Of a DNA stretch of 64,000 nucleotides, positions 54,314-63,368 are shown in pieces. A program made the position numbers and the translations under genes. Source of the stretch: Peribacillus simplex NBRC 15720 = DSM 1321 (lineage in GTDB: Bacteria > Bacillota > Bacilli > Bacillales > DSM-1321). The stretch's first letter is position 1. Each line of letters starts with the position of its first letter. The DNA lies in contig NZ_CP017704.1 in the NCBI RefSeq assembly GCF_002243645.1, positions 2,457,501 through 2,521,500 on the forward strand. Direction: 5' to 3'. The notes beneath the pieces were generated by a model. It worked only from the letters and a program-made list of their open reading frames with translations. It searched no databases and was not told where the DNA came from.

Positions 54314-55454
54314 CTTCAATTTCACTTCCTTTTGTAGGGTAGTGGTCATTTGCCAGTATTTCCCCGAATGGACTCGTCGCTTTCGAAACGGGAACTTGCA
54401 GCTGTTCGACAGGAAGTAAAGGGAATAATAATTCCGCAACACGGTACGCTTCTTCCAGGTGAGGGTACCCAGATAAAACAAAGGATTCTATTCCGATTTC
54501 TTCATATTCCTTCATTCTGGCAGCAACATTTTCTGCACTTCCGACTAGTGCTGTACCGGCACCACCACGCACAAGACCTACACCCGCCCATAAGTTTGGA
54601 CTGATTTCGAGTGAATCCCTGTTTCCATTATGAAGTTGCGACATCCTCTTCTGTCCCACTGAATCAAATCGTTCAAAAATCTTTTGTGAATTTTCAATCA
54701 TTTCATCATCCACATATTTAATGAGTTCGTCCGCTGCCTGCCAAGCTTCTTCTTCCGTTTCTCTTACAATGACATGCATGCGAATGCCGAATCTGACTTC
54801 ACGTCCGTACTCTGCTGCTTTTTTACGTACCTTTTCAATTTTTTCAGCCACTTGCACCGGCGGCTCACCCCAAGTCAAGTAGACATCAATATGCTTTCCC
54901 GATATATCGATGGCTGGATCGGATGAACCTCCGAAATAGAGCGGTGGGTACGGTTTTTGTACAGGTGACAACAGAATATTTCCACCTTCAACCTTTAGGT
55001 GCTCCCCTTCATAGTCCACACTCTCACCAGACATTTCCTTTCTCCAGATATCGAGAAATTCATTTGTTTGCTCATAGCGTTCCTTATGATTTAGAAACAC
55101 GCCATCACCTGCCAATTCGACTGGGTCCCCCCCAGTTACAACATTGATCAAAAGACGGCCATTCGACAGCCGGTCAAAGCTTGAAGCCATACGCGCAGCT
55201 AAGGTTGGCGACATTAAACCTGGACGAATTGCAACTAAAAATTTCATTCTTTCCGTTGCGGAAATCAATGAAGAACCAACTACCCAAGCATCCTCACAAG
55301 ACCGACCTGTTGGAAGCAACGCCCCTTCAAAACCCAAATGATCAACCGCCTGTGCTATTTGTTTTAAATAAGGTAGCGTGATTGCCCTCCCTCCCTTTGT
55401 CGATCCTAAATAGCGACTTTCCCCATGCGATGGTAAAAACCAAAATACTTTCAT
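54282..55454 (-). CDS. ssuD: FMNH2-dependent alkanesulfonate monooxygenase SsuD
   Basis: Luciferase-fold enzyme that splits alkanesulfonates to an aldehyde and sulfite using FMNH2 and O2, freeing sulfur for cysteine synthesis. The 390-residue protein shows [61 protein letters not shown] and [20 protein letters not shown], all diagnostic of SsuD. ATG 55454 lies 8 nt after AAGGGGG; the ATG at 55460 is too close. No FMN reductase (ssuE) is in the cassette, so reduced FMN must come from elsewhere. Confidence 0.93.
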   Translation of the reverse strand: MKVFWFLPSHGESRYLGSTKGGRAITLPYLKQIAQAVDHLGFEGALLPTGRSCEDAWVVGSSLISATERMKFLVAIRPGLMSPTLAARMASSFDRLSNGRLLINVVTGGDPVELAGDGVFLNHKERYEQTNEFLDIWRKEMSGESVDYEGEHLKVEGGNILLSPVQKPYPPLYFGGSSDPAIDISGKHIDVYLTWGEPPVQVAEKIEKVRKKAAEYGREVRFGIRMHVIVRETEEEAWQAADELIKYVDDEMIENSQKIFERFDSVGQKRMSQLHNGNRDSLEISPNLWAGVGLVRGGAGTALVGSAENVAARMKEYEEIGIESFVLSGYPHLEEAYRVAELLFPLLPVEQLQVPVSKATSPFGEILANDHYPTKGSEIEDAEKVKQKVQ

Positions 55455-55467
55455 TTTCATTTCCCCC

Positions 55468-56448
55468 TTAATTTTTTTTAACATCTGCAGATGCATCCAA
55501 AACATTAATCTTGCTTGGGATTAATTTAAGATTGTAAAACGTATCGGCAATCTTTTGTTGATCATCCAAAACCCCATTGGAAATCTCCTCAAGTCCATAT
55601 TCCTTTCTATTTAATGTTTTTTCCAATGCCTCCACACTCATTCCAATTTCCGGAGATAGAAACTCAGCGACGTCCCTTGGGTTTTCTTCAATCCATTTAT
55701 CAACTTTTATCAGTTCTTCTTTGATAATCTTCAAAGCCTCTTCGTTCTCGGCAAATGAATCAGTTGCCAAAAAGAATTCCCGATTCGCCACCAGTCCTTC
55801 TCCATCCTGAATCGTTTTCGTTTCAAGTTCCAATTCCGCCGCTGATAAAAATGGATCCCATATTACCCAGGCATCGATTTGGTTTCCTTCAAAAGCAGCT
55901 CTCGCATCAGCCGGTGGCAAGTATACGGGCTGAATGTCACCAAGAGTAAGGCCTGCTTCCTCTAACGCTTTGACCAATAGGTAATGAACATTTGAACCTT
56001 TATTCAAGCCAACCTTCTTACCTTTTAAACCTTTCACATTTTTAATGGGTGAATCCTTTTGCACGACTATAGCCTCTCCCGAAGGGTTTGCCGGCTGATT
56101 AGCAATGTAGACAAGTGGTGCATTGGCTGCTTGTGCAAATATCGGTGGCGCCTCCCCTGTGTGCCCAAAATCAATGCTGCCGACATTCAAGGCTTCAAGC
56201 AGTTGAGGTCCTGCAGGGAATTCAGTCCAATCGACCGTATACCCCACTTCTTTTAAATGGCTTTCCAGCTCCCCTTTTGATTTTAAAATATTTAATGTCC
56301 CGAATTTTTGATAACCGATTCGGATGGTTTTATCTGATTCTTTTGCGTCAGCACTTGTGGAACTGTTCTTTTCCTGCCCACATGCACTCACTATCAGCAT
56401 GAAGATGCTGAAAATGGACAGGAGCCATATCTTTCGTTTTTTCTTCAT
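55468..56448 (-). CDS. ssuA: Aliphatic sulfonate-binding lipoprotein SsuA
   Basis: Substrate-binding component of the sulfonate ABC importer. In 326 residues, a lipoprotein signal peptide [22 protein letters not shown] is cleaved before the Cys of the lipobox VSAC (about residue 23). The binding domain starts [20 protein letters not shown] and has the family segments [49 protein letters not shown] and [17 protein letters not shown] 56448 is 8 nt after AAGGGTG. First gene of the cassette, behind the leader. Confidence 0.92.
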   Translation of the reverse strand: MKKKRKIWLLSIFSIFMLIVSACGQEKNSSTSADAKESDKTIRIGYQKFGTLNILKSKGELESHLKEVGYTVDWTEFPAGPQLLEALNVGSIDFGHTGEAPPIFAQAANAPLVYIANQPANPSGEAIVVQKDSPIKNVKGLKGKKVGLNKGSNVHYLLVKALEEAGLTLGDIQPVYLPPADARAAFEGNQIDAWVIWDPFLSAAELELETKTIQDGEGLVANREFFLATDSFAENEEALKIIKEELIKVDKWIEENPRDVAEFLSPEIGMSVEALEKTLNRKEYGLEEISNGVLDDQQKIADTFYNLKLIPSKINVLDASADVKKN

Positions 56449-56648
56449 ATTCTGCACACCCTTCTTAAACTATTTATATAAAAATAAAAGGCTCCTTCAC
56501 TTCACCAATAGGACAATAGGGCAAAATGATGCCTAATGTTCAATGGTAAGTTAAAAGGAGCCTTCGGTAGTCCGATCGGCGTTAACCAGTATGCACTTGC
56601 GTTAGTACAGTTTTTAATTACATGAATTTGAATTGAATTTGTATAGCC
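56449..56648 (-). promoter_or_regulatory. Structured 5' leader with attenuator-like hairpin upstream of ssuA
   Basis: On the minus strand the transcript from the promoter at 56649-56677 would carry about 190 nt before ssuA. It has a near-repeat (CTAACGC and TTAACGCC), a self-complementary GCCGATCGGC-like segment (about 56571-56580) and CGG-ACTA-CCG. Then comes a long hairpin whose outer arms AAGGCTCCTT (56555-56564) and AAGGAGCCTT (56488-56497) are perfect 10-bp complements around a 57-nt, itself foldable interior, followed by TTTATTTTTAT. This looks like a transcription attenuator. It does not carry the SAM-I (S-box) or T-box consensus. Its ligand or protein is unknown. Confidence 0.6.
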
Positions 56649-56677
56649 ATTTTATTATTACTATTCTCATCTGTCAA
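56649..56677 (-). promoter_or_regulatory. Promoter of the ssuADCB cassette
   Basis: The minus strand has a perfect TTGACA (56672-56677), 17 bp, TAAAAT (56649-56654), 200 nt ahead of ssuA and right after the prs terminator. Confidence 0.75.
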
Positions 56678-56710
56678 CTAAGAATTAAATATTTTCCGAA
56701 AATTCCAAAC

Positions 56711-56745
56711 AAAAATACGGCGAGCCCGAAGGCCCGCCGTGTTTT
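56711..56745 (-). terminator. Terminator after prs
   Basis: The minus strand reads ACGGCGGGCC-TTCG-GGCTCGCCGT followed by ATTTTTG. A strong 10-bp stem with a UUCG loop. Confidence 0.9.
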
Positions 56746-56759
56746 GTTTAATTTTGTTA

Positions 56760-57713
56760 TCAATCGAATAATGTGCTGACTGATTGTTCCTCATGCACAC
56801 GAATAATCGCCTCTGCAATCAAAGGTGCTACAGAAAGTCCAGTAATTTTATCGATTTTCTTATCTTCAGATAGGGCAATCGAGTTAGTCACGACCAATTC
56901 CTTGATCGTTGAATTTTGAATCCTTTCGATGGCAGGACCTGAAAGGACTGGGTGTGTACAACAAGCATACACTGCTTTAGCACCATTCTCCACAAGGGCA
57001 TTGGCCGCTAGTGTAATAGTGCCTGCAGTATCGATGATGTCATCAATCAGTATTGCTGTCTTCCCTTCAATATTACCAATGATGTTCATGACTTCAGCCA
57101 CGTTCGGTCTTGGACGGCGCTTATCGATAATGGCAATCGGTGCTTTTAGGCGATCGGCCATTTTACGGGCACGTGTTACACCACCATGATCTGGGGAAAC
57201 GATGACGATATCACTTAGATCTTTTTCCTTGAAGAAATCAGCTAAAATCGGAACAGCAACAAGGTGATCGATCAGAATATCGAAGAAACCTTGAATTTGT
57301 GGTGCGTGAAGATCTAAAGTGATAACACGGTGGGCACCAGCCGTTTCTAAAAGATTTGCGACAAGTTTAGCTGTAATCGGTTCACGCGCACGCGCTTTAC
57401 GATCTTGTCGGGCATAACCGTAATATGGCATTACAATATTGATCGTTTTAGCTGAAGCACGTTTAAGAGCATCGATCATAATTAAAAGTTCCATTAAATT
57501 TTCATTGACTGGTTGGCTTGTCGATTGGATTACGTAAACGTCACAGCCACGAATACTTTCTTCAATATTAATCTGAACTTCACCGTCACTGAAACTTGTT
57601 ACGCTACATTTTCCAAGTTCAACACCGATTGCAGCAGCAATTTCCTGAGCTAAATCGAAGTTTGAATTTAAAGAGAATACTTTTAAATTAGGATCTAAAT
57701 ACTGATTTGACAT
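56760..57713 (-). CDS. prs: Ribose-phosphate pyrophosphokinase
   Basis: Makes PRPP from ribose 5-phosphate and ATP for purine, pyrimidine, His and Trp synthesis, and supplies Hpt; PRPP is also the effector that relieves PurR. In 317 residues, the class I features are [25 protein letters not shown] (about 41-65, split), [22 protein letters not shown] (catalytic loop, about 95-116) and the PRPP motif [14 protein letters not shown] (about 217-230). It is 15 nt after glmU, as in Bacillus. Confidence 0.98.
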   Translation of the reverse strand: MSNQYLDPNLKVFSLNSNFDLAQEIAAAIGVELGKCSVTSFSDGEVQINIEESIRGCDVYVIQSTSQPVNENLMELLIMIDALKRASAKTINIVMPYYGYARQDRKARAREPITAKLVANLLETAGAHRVITLDLHAPQIQGFFDILIDHLVAVPILADFFKEKDLSDIVIVSPDHGGVTRARKMADRLKAPIAIIDKRRPRPNVAEVMNIIGNIEGKTAILIDDIIDTAGTITLAANALVENGAKAVYACCTHPVLSGPAIERIQNSTIKELVVTNSIALSEDKKIDKITGLSVAPLIAEAIIRVHEEQSVSTLFD

Positions 57714-57728
57714 GATGACCTCCGTCGG

Positions 57729-59102
57729 TTATTTATTAAATTTCAAATTCTTGACATAATCTTCTTTGTTAACTTGACGAGCCCGTGCAACGGATAGGGC
57801 TTCCTGCGGTACATCTTGCGTGATGGTTGACCCAGCAGCTACATATGCTCCTTCTCCTACTGTCACAGGTGCAACTAGATTAGAATTGCAGCCTATGAAG
57901 ACATTGTCCTCAATCTTCGTCAAATGTTTATTTTTCCCGTCGTAATTCACGGTAATAGATCCGCAGCCTATATTAACATTCTCCCCAACCTCTGCATCAC
58001 CAATATAACTCAAATGTGAGGCCTTGCTTCCTTTGCCAAAAACGGTCTTTTTAATTTCGACAAAATTACCGATCTTAACGGAATCCTTAATATCTGATTG
58101 AGGTCTAACATGTGCGAATGGACCGATTTTAACAAAACTTCCAATACTGCTTTCGTGTACAACCGATTGGAGGACTTCCGTTCCATCACCAATTTCACAA
58201 TTACTGATTTCCGTATTCGGGCCAATCAAGCAATCCTGCCCGATAATACTTTTTCCTTTAATGAATGACCCAGGGTTAATGACTGTATCCTGTCCGATTT
58301 GCACATCCGCTTCAATGAACGTTGTAAGCGGATCGATGATCGTTACACCATTCCTCATATGAGTTTCATTGATGCGTTTCCGTAAAACTTGCTCAGCCTG
58401 CGATAAAGCCACGCGGTCATTCACACCCAATGTCTCCTCGAAATCACTGGATTGGAAGGCCGTCACCACTTCGCCTTCCCGTTTTAAAATTTCAATAACA
58501 TCCGGTAAGTAATATTCTTCTTGGACATTATCATTTGAAACTTTTTTCAACGCGCTAAATAATGCTTGATTGTCGAAGCAATATGTACCGGTATTTATTT
58601 CCTTAACATATCTTTCTTCATCAGAGGCATCCTTATGCTCGACGATTTTTTCTACAAGTCCGCCTTCACCGCGAAGGACCCTTCCATAGCCAGCAGGGTT
58701 ATCTGCATATGCTGTTAAGATTGTTGCTTTAGCCTGACTTTGCTCATGCAATGCTATAAGCTCTTTCATCGTTTCCGCTTTAATCAGAGGCGTATCACCG
58801 CAAATAACAAGGGTCGTACCACTTTTTACGGATAAAACGCTTTCCGCTTGCATTACAGCATGTGCCGTACCTAATTGCTGTTCTTGTAAGGCATACTTGC
58901 ATGAATCACCAAGTTGTTCTTGAACTTTTTCAGCACCATGGCCGATGACTGTTACAATATCTTCTATTTGAAGTTGATTGACTTGATCGATAACATGTTG
59001 TACCATTGGTTTCCCGCAAACAGGGTGCAAAACCTTATAAAGCTTAGATTTCATCCTAGTACCTTGCCCAGCGGCCAATATTATTGCATAGCGATTACTC
59101 AT
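57729..59102 (-). CDS. glmU: Bifunctional GlcNAc-1-P uridyltransferase / GlcN-1-P acetyltransferase
   Basis: GlmU makes UDP-GlcNAc, the start point of peptidoglycan and teichoic acids. The 457-residue protein has an N-terminal pyrophosphorylase domain with [20 protein letters not shown] (about 8-27), QLGTAHAV and VICGDTPL. A linker (about 230) leads to a left-handed beta-helix acetyltransferase domain of hexapeptide repeats (about 255-440, including [19 protein letters not shown]). A promoter just upstream and read-through from spoVG may both serve it. Confidence 0.98.
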   Translation of the reverse strand: MSNRYAIILAAGQGTRMKSKLYKVLHPVCGKPMVQHVIDQVNQLQIEDIVTVIGHGAEKVQEQLGDSCKYALQEQQLGTAHAVMQAESVLSVKSGTTLVICGDTPLIKAETMKELIALHEQSQAKATILTAYADNPAGYGRVLRGEGGLVEKIVEHKDASDEERYVKEINTGTYCFDNQALFSALKKVSNDNVQEEYYLPDVIEILKREGEVVTAFQSSDFEETLGVNDRVALSQAEQVLRKRINETHMRNGVTIIDPLTTFIEADVQIGQDTVINPGSFIKGKSIIGQDCLIGPNTEISNCEIGDGTEVLQSVVHESSIGSFVKIGPFAHVRPQSDIKDSVKIGNFVEIKKTVFGKGSKASHLSYIGDAEVGENVNIGCGSITVNYDGKNKHLTKIEDNVFIGCNSNLVAPVTVGEGAYVAAGSTITQDVPQEALSVARARQVNKEDYVKNLKFNK

Positions 59103-59138
59103 AACAGGCCTCCATTTTCACCTTTTTATCCACTAAAA

Positions 59139-59167
59139 ATATTATCTCAAATAGTGATTCTTTTCAA
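59139..59167 (-). promoter_or_regulatory. Candidate sigma-A promoter of glmU-prs
   Basis: The minus strand reads TTGAAA (59162-59167), 17 bp, TAATAT (59139-59144), 37 nt before glmU. Another TTGACA about 30 nt further upstream has a poorer -10. Confidence 0.65.
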
Positions 59168-59217
59168 GGTAACAATTAAAAGTACATATAATTGTCAACC
59201 AATTTGGTGAAAAAAGT

Positions 59218-59520
59218 TCAAATTCCTACAGGCTTACAAATGTTATTATTGGACCTTTTAGCATTATTTAAATCATGGTCGATGTCATTTTCATTAACAG
59301 CATAATACAGAAAACATGTCTCCTCCCCTTTATAACACCAGCCACCCCCATTATCCCAAAACACTGCCATGATCGCGCCATGCCCTATGTACAAGCCATT
59401 TGGGAGTACTTCACCCTTGTTAAATCCCATTCCGAAATCAGGTTGCCGGTTTATTTCACCTTCAGCACATTAGATGTATGGAGTAAGTGGTATCCCCTAA
59501 ATCCTACAGGAATTTCAATA
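59218..59520 (-). pseudogene. Frameshifted ORF remnant between spoVG and glmU
   Basis: In this otherwise gene-free 600-bp gap, the minus strand has an open 70-codon frame (59218-59430) reading MGFNKGEVLPNGLYIGHGAI and on to AVFWDNGGGWCYKGEE. Without its ATG it extends back to a stop near 59473. A second frame just upstream reads IEIPVGFRGYHLLHTSNVLK and ends at the joint, as if one frameshift split a single protein. There is no convincing Shine-Dalgarno and I do not recognise the family. B. subtilis has no gene here. It may be a decayed small gene or chance. Confidence 0.3.
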
Positions 59521-59664
59521 TCAGGTAGAGCAAAAAAGGTTTAAAAAATAAAAAGGACGGGTACTTAAAATTTTGAAGATAACAACGTAAGTTTAACAAT
59601 TTATTAAAGCAAATGTCTGTATGATGAGCCGATAAGTTCTAAACTTATCTGTTTTTGAATAAAT
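59521..59664. other. AT-rich non-coding stretch downstream of the spoVG terminator
   Basis: About 140 bp with poly-A/T runs. I see no ORF, promoter or repeat that I would trust. Confidence 0.5.
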
Positions 59665-59694
59665 AAAAAAGAGCACTACTTATGAAGTAGGCTC
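59665..59694 (-). terminator. Terminator after spoVG
   Basis: The minus strand reads GAGCCTACTTC-ATAA-GTAGTGCTC with T-run TTTTTT. The stem is about 9 bp with a bulge, 45 nt after the spoVG stop. Confidence 0.85.
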
Positions 59695-59738
59695 TAGATG
59701 CACGAATTATAAATTTAAAGTTTAAAAGTAAGATTATT

Positions 59739-60035
59739 TTAAGAAGCACCTGCTCCAGCTTCCTCTAATTCAGTTTCAAGTTCTCCCAATCGATGATATT
59801 CTGTCAAGACAGCTTCTTGAATTTTCCCGCGTGTCGAGGAATTGATTGGATGAGCGATATCCCGGAATTCTCCATCTGGAGTTCGTTTACTTGGCATTGC
59901 TACAAATAAACCATTGTTTCCGTCGATCACACGAATATCATGAACCACAAATTCATTATCCAGTGTAATTGATGCGATAGCTCTCATACGACCATCCGTA
60001 TTCACCCGGCGTAATCTTACGTCAGTTACTTCCAT
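59739..60035 (-). CDS. spoVG: Septation/sporulation regulator SpoVG
   Basis: SpoVG affects asymmetric septation and sporulation; in other Firmicutes it is a DNA/RNA-binding global regulator. The 98-residue protein starts [20 protein letters not shown] and has the core [42 protein letters not shown] (in segments, about 23-65). An acidic C-terminus follows. It is preceded by a clear sigma-H promoter, so SigH at 1.1-1.8 kb should drive it. Confidence 0.97.
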   Translation of the reverse strand: MEVTDVRLRRVNTDGRMRAIASITLDNEFVVHDIRVIDGNNGLFVAMPSKRTPDGEFRDIAHPINSSTRGKIQEAVLTEYHRLGELETELEEAGAGAS

Positions 60036-60081
60036 TTAAGCTCACCATCCCTTTTTGTTGTTGTTAAAACTTAAAGTACAT

Positions 60082-60108
60082 ATTCAACAAAAAAACGTGA
60101 ACTCCTTC
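60082..60108 (-). promoter_or_regulatory. Sigma-H promoter of spoVG
   Basis: The minus strand reads GAAGGAGTT (about 60100-60108), 11 bp, GTTGAAT (60082-60088), matching the sigma-H pattern RnAGGAwWW and RnnGAAT, with an A/T-rich upstream region. spoVG is the model sigma-H promoter in B. subtilis. Confidence 0.8.
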
Positions 60109-60214
60109 TATTATCTGTAATTTTTTTAGAAAATTCAGCCTAGTTTTCAAAAACACTAAAAATCGCCCTTATATTACAGGAAAATTACCCATTACGAATT
60201 ACCTTTAAAAAAAT

Positions 60215-60242
60215 AAAAAAACGCCCGTTTATTTAACGAGCG
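60215..60242 (-). terminator. Terminator overlapping the end of ridA
   Basis: The minus strand reads CGCTCGTT-AAATA-AACGGGCG followed by TTTTTTT. The left arm encodes the last residues of RidA and the loop holds its TAA stop. It ends the ispE-purR-ridA transcript ahead of the spoVG promoter. Confidence 0.85.
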
Positions 60243-60603
60243 CTACCACTTCTATTTCCACTAGTGCATCTTTAGGAAGCCGAGCAACCTCTACACAAGA
60301 GCGAGCAGGTTTGTGACCAGAAAAATATTCTCCGTATATTTCATTAATCGAACCGAAATCGTCCATACTTTTAATGAATACTGTAGCCTTAATGACAGTT
60401 TCCAATGAAGCCCCAGCTTCTTTCAATACAGCTTGGAGATTCTTAAAGACCTGGTGTGTTTGTTCCTTGACATTCCCTGTTACCATCTCACCAGAAGCAG
60501 TAAGTGGGATCTGTCCTGAACTGAAAAATAACTTATCCACGATGACGCCTTGTGAATATGGTCCGATCGCTGCCGGTGCTTCATCCGTATGTATCGTTTT
60601 CAT
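60229..60603 (-). CDS. ridA: RidA-family enamine/imine deaminase (YabJ)
   Basis: RidA hydrolyses reactive 2-aminoacrylate and other imines formed by PLP enzymes. In B. subtilis YabJ is linked to PurR function. The 124-residue protein has [23 protein letters not shown] (about 10-32, in segments) and the active-site [20 protein letters not shown] with the carboxylate-binding Arg (about 102-103). ATG 60603 follows AGGGGGAA; the longer frame to 60645 runs into purR without a ribosome site. It lies 13 nt after purR. Confidence 0.96.
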   Translation of the reverse strand: MKTIHTDEAPAAIGPYSQGVIVDKLFFSSGQIPLTASGEMVTGNVKEQTHQVFKNLQAVLKEAGASLETVIKATVFIKSMDDFGSINEIYGEYFSGHKPARSCVEVARLPKDALVEIEVVALVK

Positions 60604-60616
60604 GAAATGATTCCCC

Positions 60617-61441
60617 CTATTCCTTTTTCGTAAAATAATTCCCACGGCTGACCTTAATTTTTTTGTCTCTTTCGACCACCTGCGTCAACTTGATTAAAGA
60701 AACATAGTCCTCGACAAGGCACTCCTCCGTATGTTCGGATTCGACCAGCACCGCAATTCCGGCAACTGTTGCCTTAAATTCATCCAATAGACTGACCATA
60801 CCGTTAATGGTACCTCCAGCCTTCATGAAATCGTCTACAATCAATACATTCGAACCCTCAACCAAGCTTCTCTTAGAGAGTACCATAGTCTGAATCCTCT
60901 TTGAAGAGCCTGAAACATAATTGATGCTCACTGTAGAACCTTCCGTTACTTTATTATTCCTACTTACAATGACAACTGGAACATTCAAATAATTTGCCAC
61001 GGCGTATGCTAATGATATCCCTTTGGTTGCCATTGTCATGATGACTGAGACATTTTTCTTGGCATACATTGAAGCGATTATCCTTCCAACCTTATTCACG
61101 GTTTGCGGATGTCCTAATATGTCTGTCATATATAGATAACCGCCAGGAAGTAGCCTTTCGGGACTAGCAATCGTATCGCATAATCCGTCAATGAAGGCAT
61201 TGGCTTCTTCTTCCTTGATGGACACAATATATTTCACTCCACCAGCCGCACCTGGAACGGTTGTTAAAGATCCTATCCCGCGTTGTTCAAAGGTATCTTT
61301 GATGATTGTCAAATCTTCACTGATCGAGGACTTTGCCGAACTGTATCTTTCAGCAAAATAAGTCAGCGAAACAAGTTCCCCTGGATGTTCTAATAAATAA
61401 TTGGTCATATCGACTAGCCTCTCGCTGCGACGAAATTTCAT
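60617..61441 (-). CDS. purR: Purine operon repressor PurR
   Basis: Represses purine synthesis and transport genes; PRPP (from Prs, in this window) weakens DNA binding and (p)ppGpp strengthens it. In 274 residues, an N-terminal winged helix (about 1-73, [20 protein letters not shown]) is followed by a phosphoribosyltransferase-like domain (about 75-270) with the PRPP motif [17 protein letters not shown] (about 199-215). ATG 61441 follows AAAGGGGGTG. A PurBox-like sequence lies upstream, suggesting autoregulation as in B. subtilis. Confidence 0.97.
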   Translation of the reverse strand: MKFRRSERLVDMTNYLLEHPGELVSLTYFAERYSSAKSSISEDLTIIKDTFEQRGIGSLTTVPGAAGGVKYIVSIKEEEANAFIDGLCDTIASPERLLPGGYLYMTDILGHPQTVNKVGRIIASMYAKKNVSVIMTMATKGISLAYAVANYLNVPVVIVSRNNKVTEGSTVSINYVSGSSKRIQTMVLSKRSLVEGSNVLIVDDFMKAGGTINGMVSLLDEFKATVAGIAVLVESEHTEECLVEDYVSLIKLTQVVERDKKIKVSRGNYFTKKE

Positions 61442-61459
61442 TGAGACACCCCCTTTGTG

Positions 61460-61475
61460 AATTCCGAATATTATA
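61460..61475 (-). promoter_or_regulatory. PurBox-like site and -10 upstream of purR
   Basis: AATTCCGAATATT (61460-61472) differs by one base from the PurBox AWWWCCGAACWWT. On the minus strand it overlaps a TATAAT (about 61470-61475). The -35 is poor and I did not find the usual second box, so this is tentative. Confidence 0.4.
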
Positions 61476-61502
61476 TAGCAACTATACCACTAATGTACGT
61501 TT

Positions 61503-62372
61503 CTATTCAAGATTGTTTCGATCACCCAGTAATCGGACCGCATAAACTTGATCACAAAATCCGCGAAGTCCATTATAAATTCTTTGCATGCGCGAATCAT
61601 GTTCCACCAATCCAAAAACGGTCGGACCACTTCCGCTCATCAAGACCGAATCTGCACCAAATGTCTTCATTTGATCTTTAATGTTCGCAACCTCTGGGTA
61701 TAACTGCAATGTCACTTGTTCCAGAACATTGCCCAACCCCTCACATACATCGTGATAATTGTTATCCATAATAGCCGAAATCATTCCAGGTACATCCGGA
61801 TGCTCCATTTTTGAAGTTTGGAGCCTTTTGTATATATCTGCTGTCGAAACGCCGATCGTCGGTTTGGCCAAGATTACCCAGCATTTTGGCGGTGCAGGAA
61901 GATGCGTGATTTTTTCCCCGCGCCCTCTTGCCAATGCCGTACCTCCATATACACAAAATGAAACATCAGAGCCAATTTCAGCTCCTATTTCCGCAAGTTC
62001 ATCCATGGAAAGACCAAGCTTCCACAGTCTATTTAAGCCTCTCAAGGTAGCTGCGGCATCACTGCTTCCACCAGCAAGTCCTGCGGCTACAGGTATATTT
62101 TTCTCTATAGTTATAGAAACACCTTTATTGATCCCAAAACGTTCCTTTAGAATAAATGCGGCTTGATAAGCTAAATTCCGATGATCATCCGGAACAAATC
62201 GATTATGGGATAGAATTTGAATATGATTTCCCGTTATTTCCTTTAGTTCAATTCTATCAGCAAGGTCGACTGTCGTCATGATCATTTCCACCTCATGATA
62301 CCCATCAGGCCGTTTGAAAAGCACATCCAAAGCCAAATTAATTTTAGCCGGGGCTTTTTCCATAAGCTTCAA
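61503..62372 (-). CDS. ispE: 4-diphosphocytidyl-2-C-methyl-D-erythritol kinase
   Basis: GHMP kinase that phosphorylates CDP-ME in the MEP pathway, between IspD and IspF. The 289-residue protein has [21 protein letters not shown] (catalytic Lys near the start, in segments), [20 protein letters not shown] (glycine-rich ATP loop, about 95-114), [20 protein letters not shown] and [12 protein letters not shown]. The start is TTG 62372: AGGTGG lies 5 nt before it, and M-KLMEKAP aligns with MRILEKAP of B. subtilis, giving the same 289-residue length. A GTG at 62381 overlaps the ribosome site. Confidence 0.96.
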   Translation of the reverse strand: MKLMEKAPAKINLALDVLFKRPDGYHEVEMIMTTVDLADRIELKEITGNHIQILSHNRFVPDDHRNLAYQAAFILKERFGINKGVSITIEKNIPVAAGLAGGSSDAAATLRGLNRLWKLGLSMDELAEIGAEIGSDVSFCVYGGTALARGRGEKITHLPAPPKCWVILAKPTIGVSTADIYKRLQTSKMEHPDVPGMISAIMDNNYHDVCEGLGNVLEQVTLQLYPEVANIKDQMKTFGADSVLMSGSGPTVFGLVEHDSRMQRIYNGLRGFCDQVYAVRLLGDRNNLE

Positions 62373-62582
62373 TATGTCCACCTACTTTAACGTTCTTAAA
62401 AGTTCTTGTCCTATTCTATCATATTTGTTTATATTCTAAAGGTTTTTTCATCGTAATTTCAATGTAATGAAGCTGACATTGGCCCTTAGAGGAGAATAGA
62501 CACATGTAGGTACTTGGGAGAGCAGCCACTTCCTGCACCCCAAAAGACTTGCTACATATCCATATAGCATTCACCGATACAT
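62373..62582. other. Upstream region of ispE
   Basis: About 210 bp between the sspF terminator and ispE. On the minus strand TTTAGA, 16 bp, TAGAAT (near 62416-62443) is a weak candidate promoter for ispE-purR-ridA. I found nothing else. Confidence 0.4.
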
Positions 62583-62656
62583 AAAAAAGCCAGACTCCTT
62601 AACTACAATGTAAGCAAAAATGAATAGAGCTATACATTGTATAAAGAGTCCGGCTT
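62583..62656 (-). terminator. Long terminator hairpin after sspF
   Basis: On the minus strand AAGCCGGACTC pairs with GGAGTCTGGCTT, and inside that TACAATGTA with TACATTGTA, then TTTTTT. The total span is about 70 nt, starting about 40 nt after the sspF stop. Confidence 0.8.
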
Positions 62657-62695
62657 CTGTCAACATGACGGCATGGTACAATTAAGTGTTTTTTC

Positions 62696-62872
62696 TTACT
62701 CTTTGTTCACCAATTGACGTTGTGCTTTTTCGATAGCAAGTTTTACCATGTTCCCTGCGTCCCTAGCCCGGATTCCTCCCCAGCCTTCTTTCTGGACAAC
62801 ATCGTAAAATCCAAGTTCTTTAGCCAATTCCTCTTTAAGATCATTTGACATAATCCCTTTTTTCCTGCTCAA
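62696..62872 (-). CDS. sspF: Small acid-soluble spore protein SspF (alpha/beta type)
   Basis: Minor alpha/beta SASP that coats and protects DNA in the forespore. The 58-residue product has [20 protein letters not shown] and the conserved [25 protein letters not shown] (about 31-55, in segments). The start is TTG 62872, 9 nt after AAAGGGG, aligning MSRKKGIMS with MGRRRGVMS of B. subtilis SspF. A TTG at 62881 is too close to the ribosome site. A sigma-G promoter is expected, but I could not place one with correct spacing. Confidence 0.94.
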   Translation of the reverse strand: MSRKKGIMSNDLKEELAKELGFYDVVQKEGWGGIRARDAGNMVKLAIEKAQRQLVNKE

Positions 62873-62984
62873 GCGAAGCAACCCCTTTCACATGCCGTCA
62901 CATGCCTAGTGTTTGCATCATACGCTATTTCATTACATCCTTTTTAAGCCTTTACTGGAGCTCACAGGATATTCTATACAAAAC

Positions 62985-63014
62985 AAAAAGCAGCAAACAA
63001 AGTTGTTCGCTGCC
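62985..63014 (-). terminator. Terminator after veg
   Basis: The minus strand reads GGCAGCGAACAA-CTTT-GTTTGCTGC followed by TTTTTG, starting about 10 nt after the veg stop. Confidence 0.88.
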
Positions 63015-63023
63015 TCGTCTAAG

Positions 63024-63275
63024 TTAAATCTCTTGTTGTTTGTTTAAAAATGTTAGTTCTACGGTTTCCGTTAAAACATCCGCATAGCTGTAAGATACTC
63101 TTTCAAACGCATTTTCATCTTGGTCGAGCTCAATTACAAAAACAGCCGGATAAGTTTCCGCCAAAGTTCCAAATCGTTCTACAGTCTTTCTTCTTCCACC
63201 GTTTGCTTTTAAGAGCAATCTTTTACCTAGGTTTGAATCAAGTGCAGTTTTAATATCAGCTAGAGTTTTTGGCAT
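63024..63275 (-). CDS. veg: Veg protein
   Basis: A small (83-residue) abundant protein conserved in Firmicutes, starting [20 protein letters not shown] with the family pattern [31 protein letters not shown] (about 21-51, in segments). In B. subtilis Veg stimulates biofilm matrix genes by opposing SinR; in general its biochemical role is unsettled. It is expressed from very strong tandem promoters, which are present here. Confidence 0.96.
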   Translation of the reverse strand: MPKTLADIKTALDSNLGKRLLLKANGGRRKTVERFGTLAETYPAVFVIELDQDENAFERVSYSYADVLTETVELTFLNKQQEI

Positions 63276-63298
63276 TTTCGGTCCACCTCACTAAGTTA

Positions 63299-63368
63299 AG
63301 TATATCACAATTTACAAATATACGCAAACAAAATAATAAATTATATCAGCACTTAAAAATGTAGTCAA
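63299..63368 (-). promoter_or_regulatory. Tandem sigma-A promoters of veg
   Basis: On the minus strand: P-distal TTGACT (63363-63368), 17 bp, TATAAT (63340-63345); P-proximal TTGCGT (63322-63327), 17 bp, TATACT (63299-63304). Both have ideal spacing. The same double arrangement is known for the strong B. subtilis veg promoter region. Confidence 0.85.

Noticed and set aside
54314..54481. Longer N-terminus for ssuC starting at 54481
   Set aside because: It lies wholly inside ssuD, has no homologous residues to SsuC, and a better start with a ribosome site exists at 54313.
56449..56648. S-box (SAM-I riboswitch) upstream of ssuA
   Set aside because: The conserved S-box core motifs are not present in either orientation; only the hairpin and T-run are shared with such leaders.
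59275..59544. 89-codon plus-strand frame in the spoVG-glmU gap
   Set aside because: No ribosome site or recognisable motif; the minus-strand remnant in the same place looks more protein-like.
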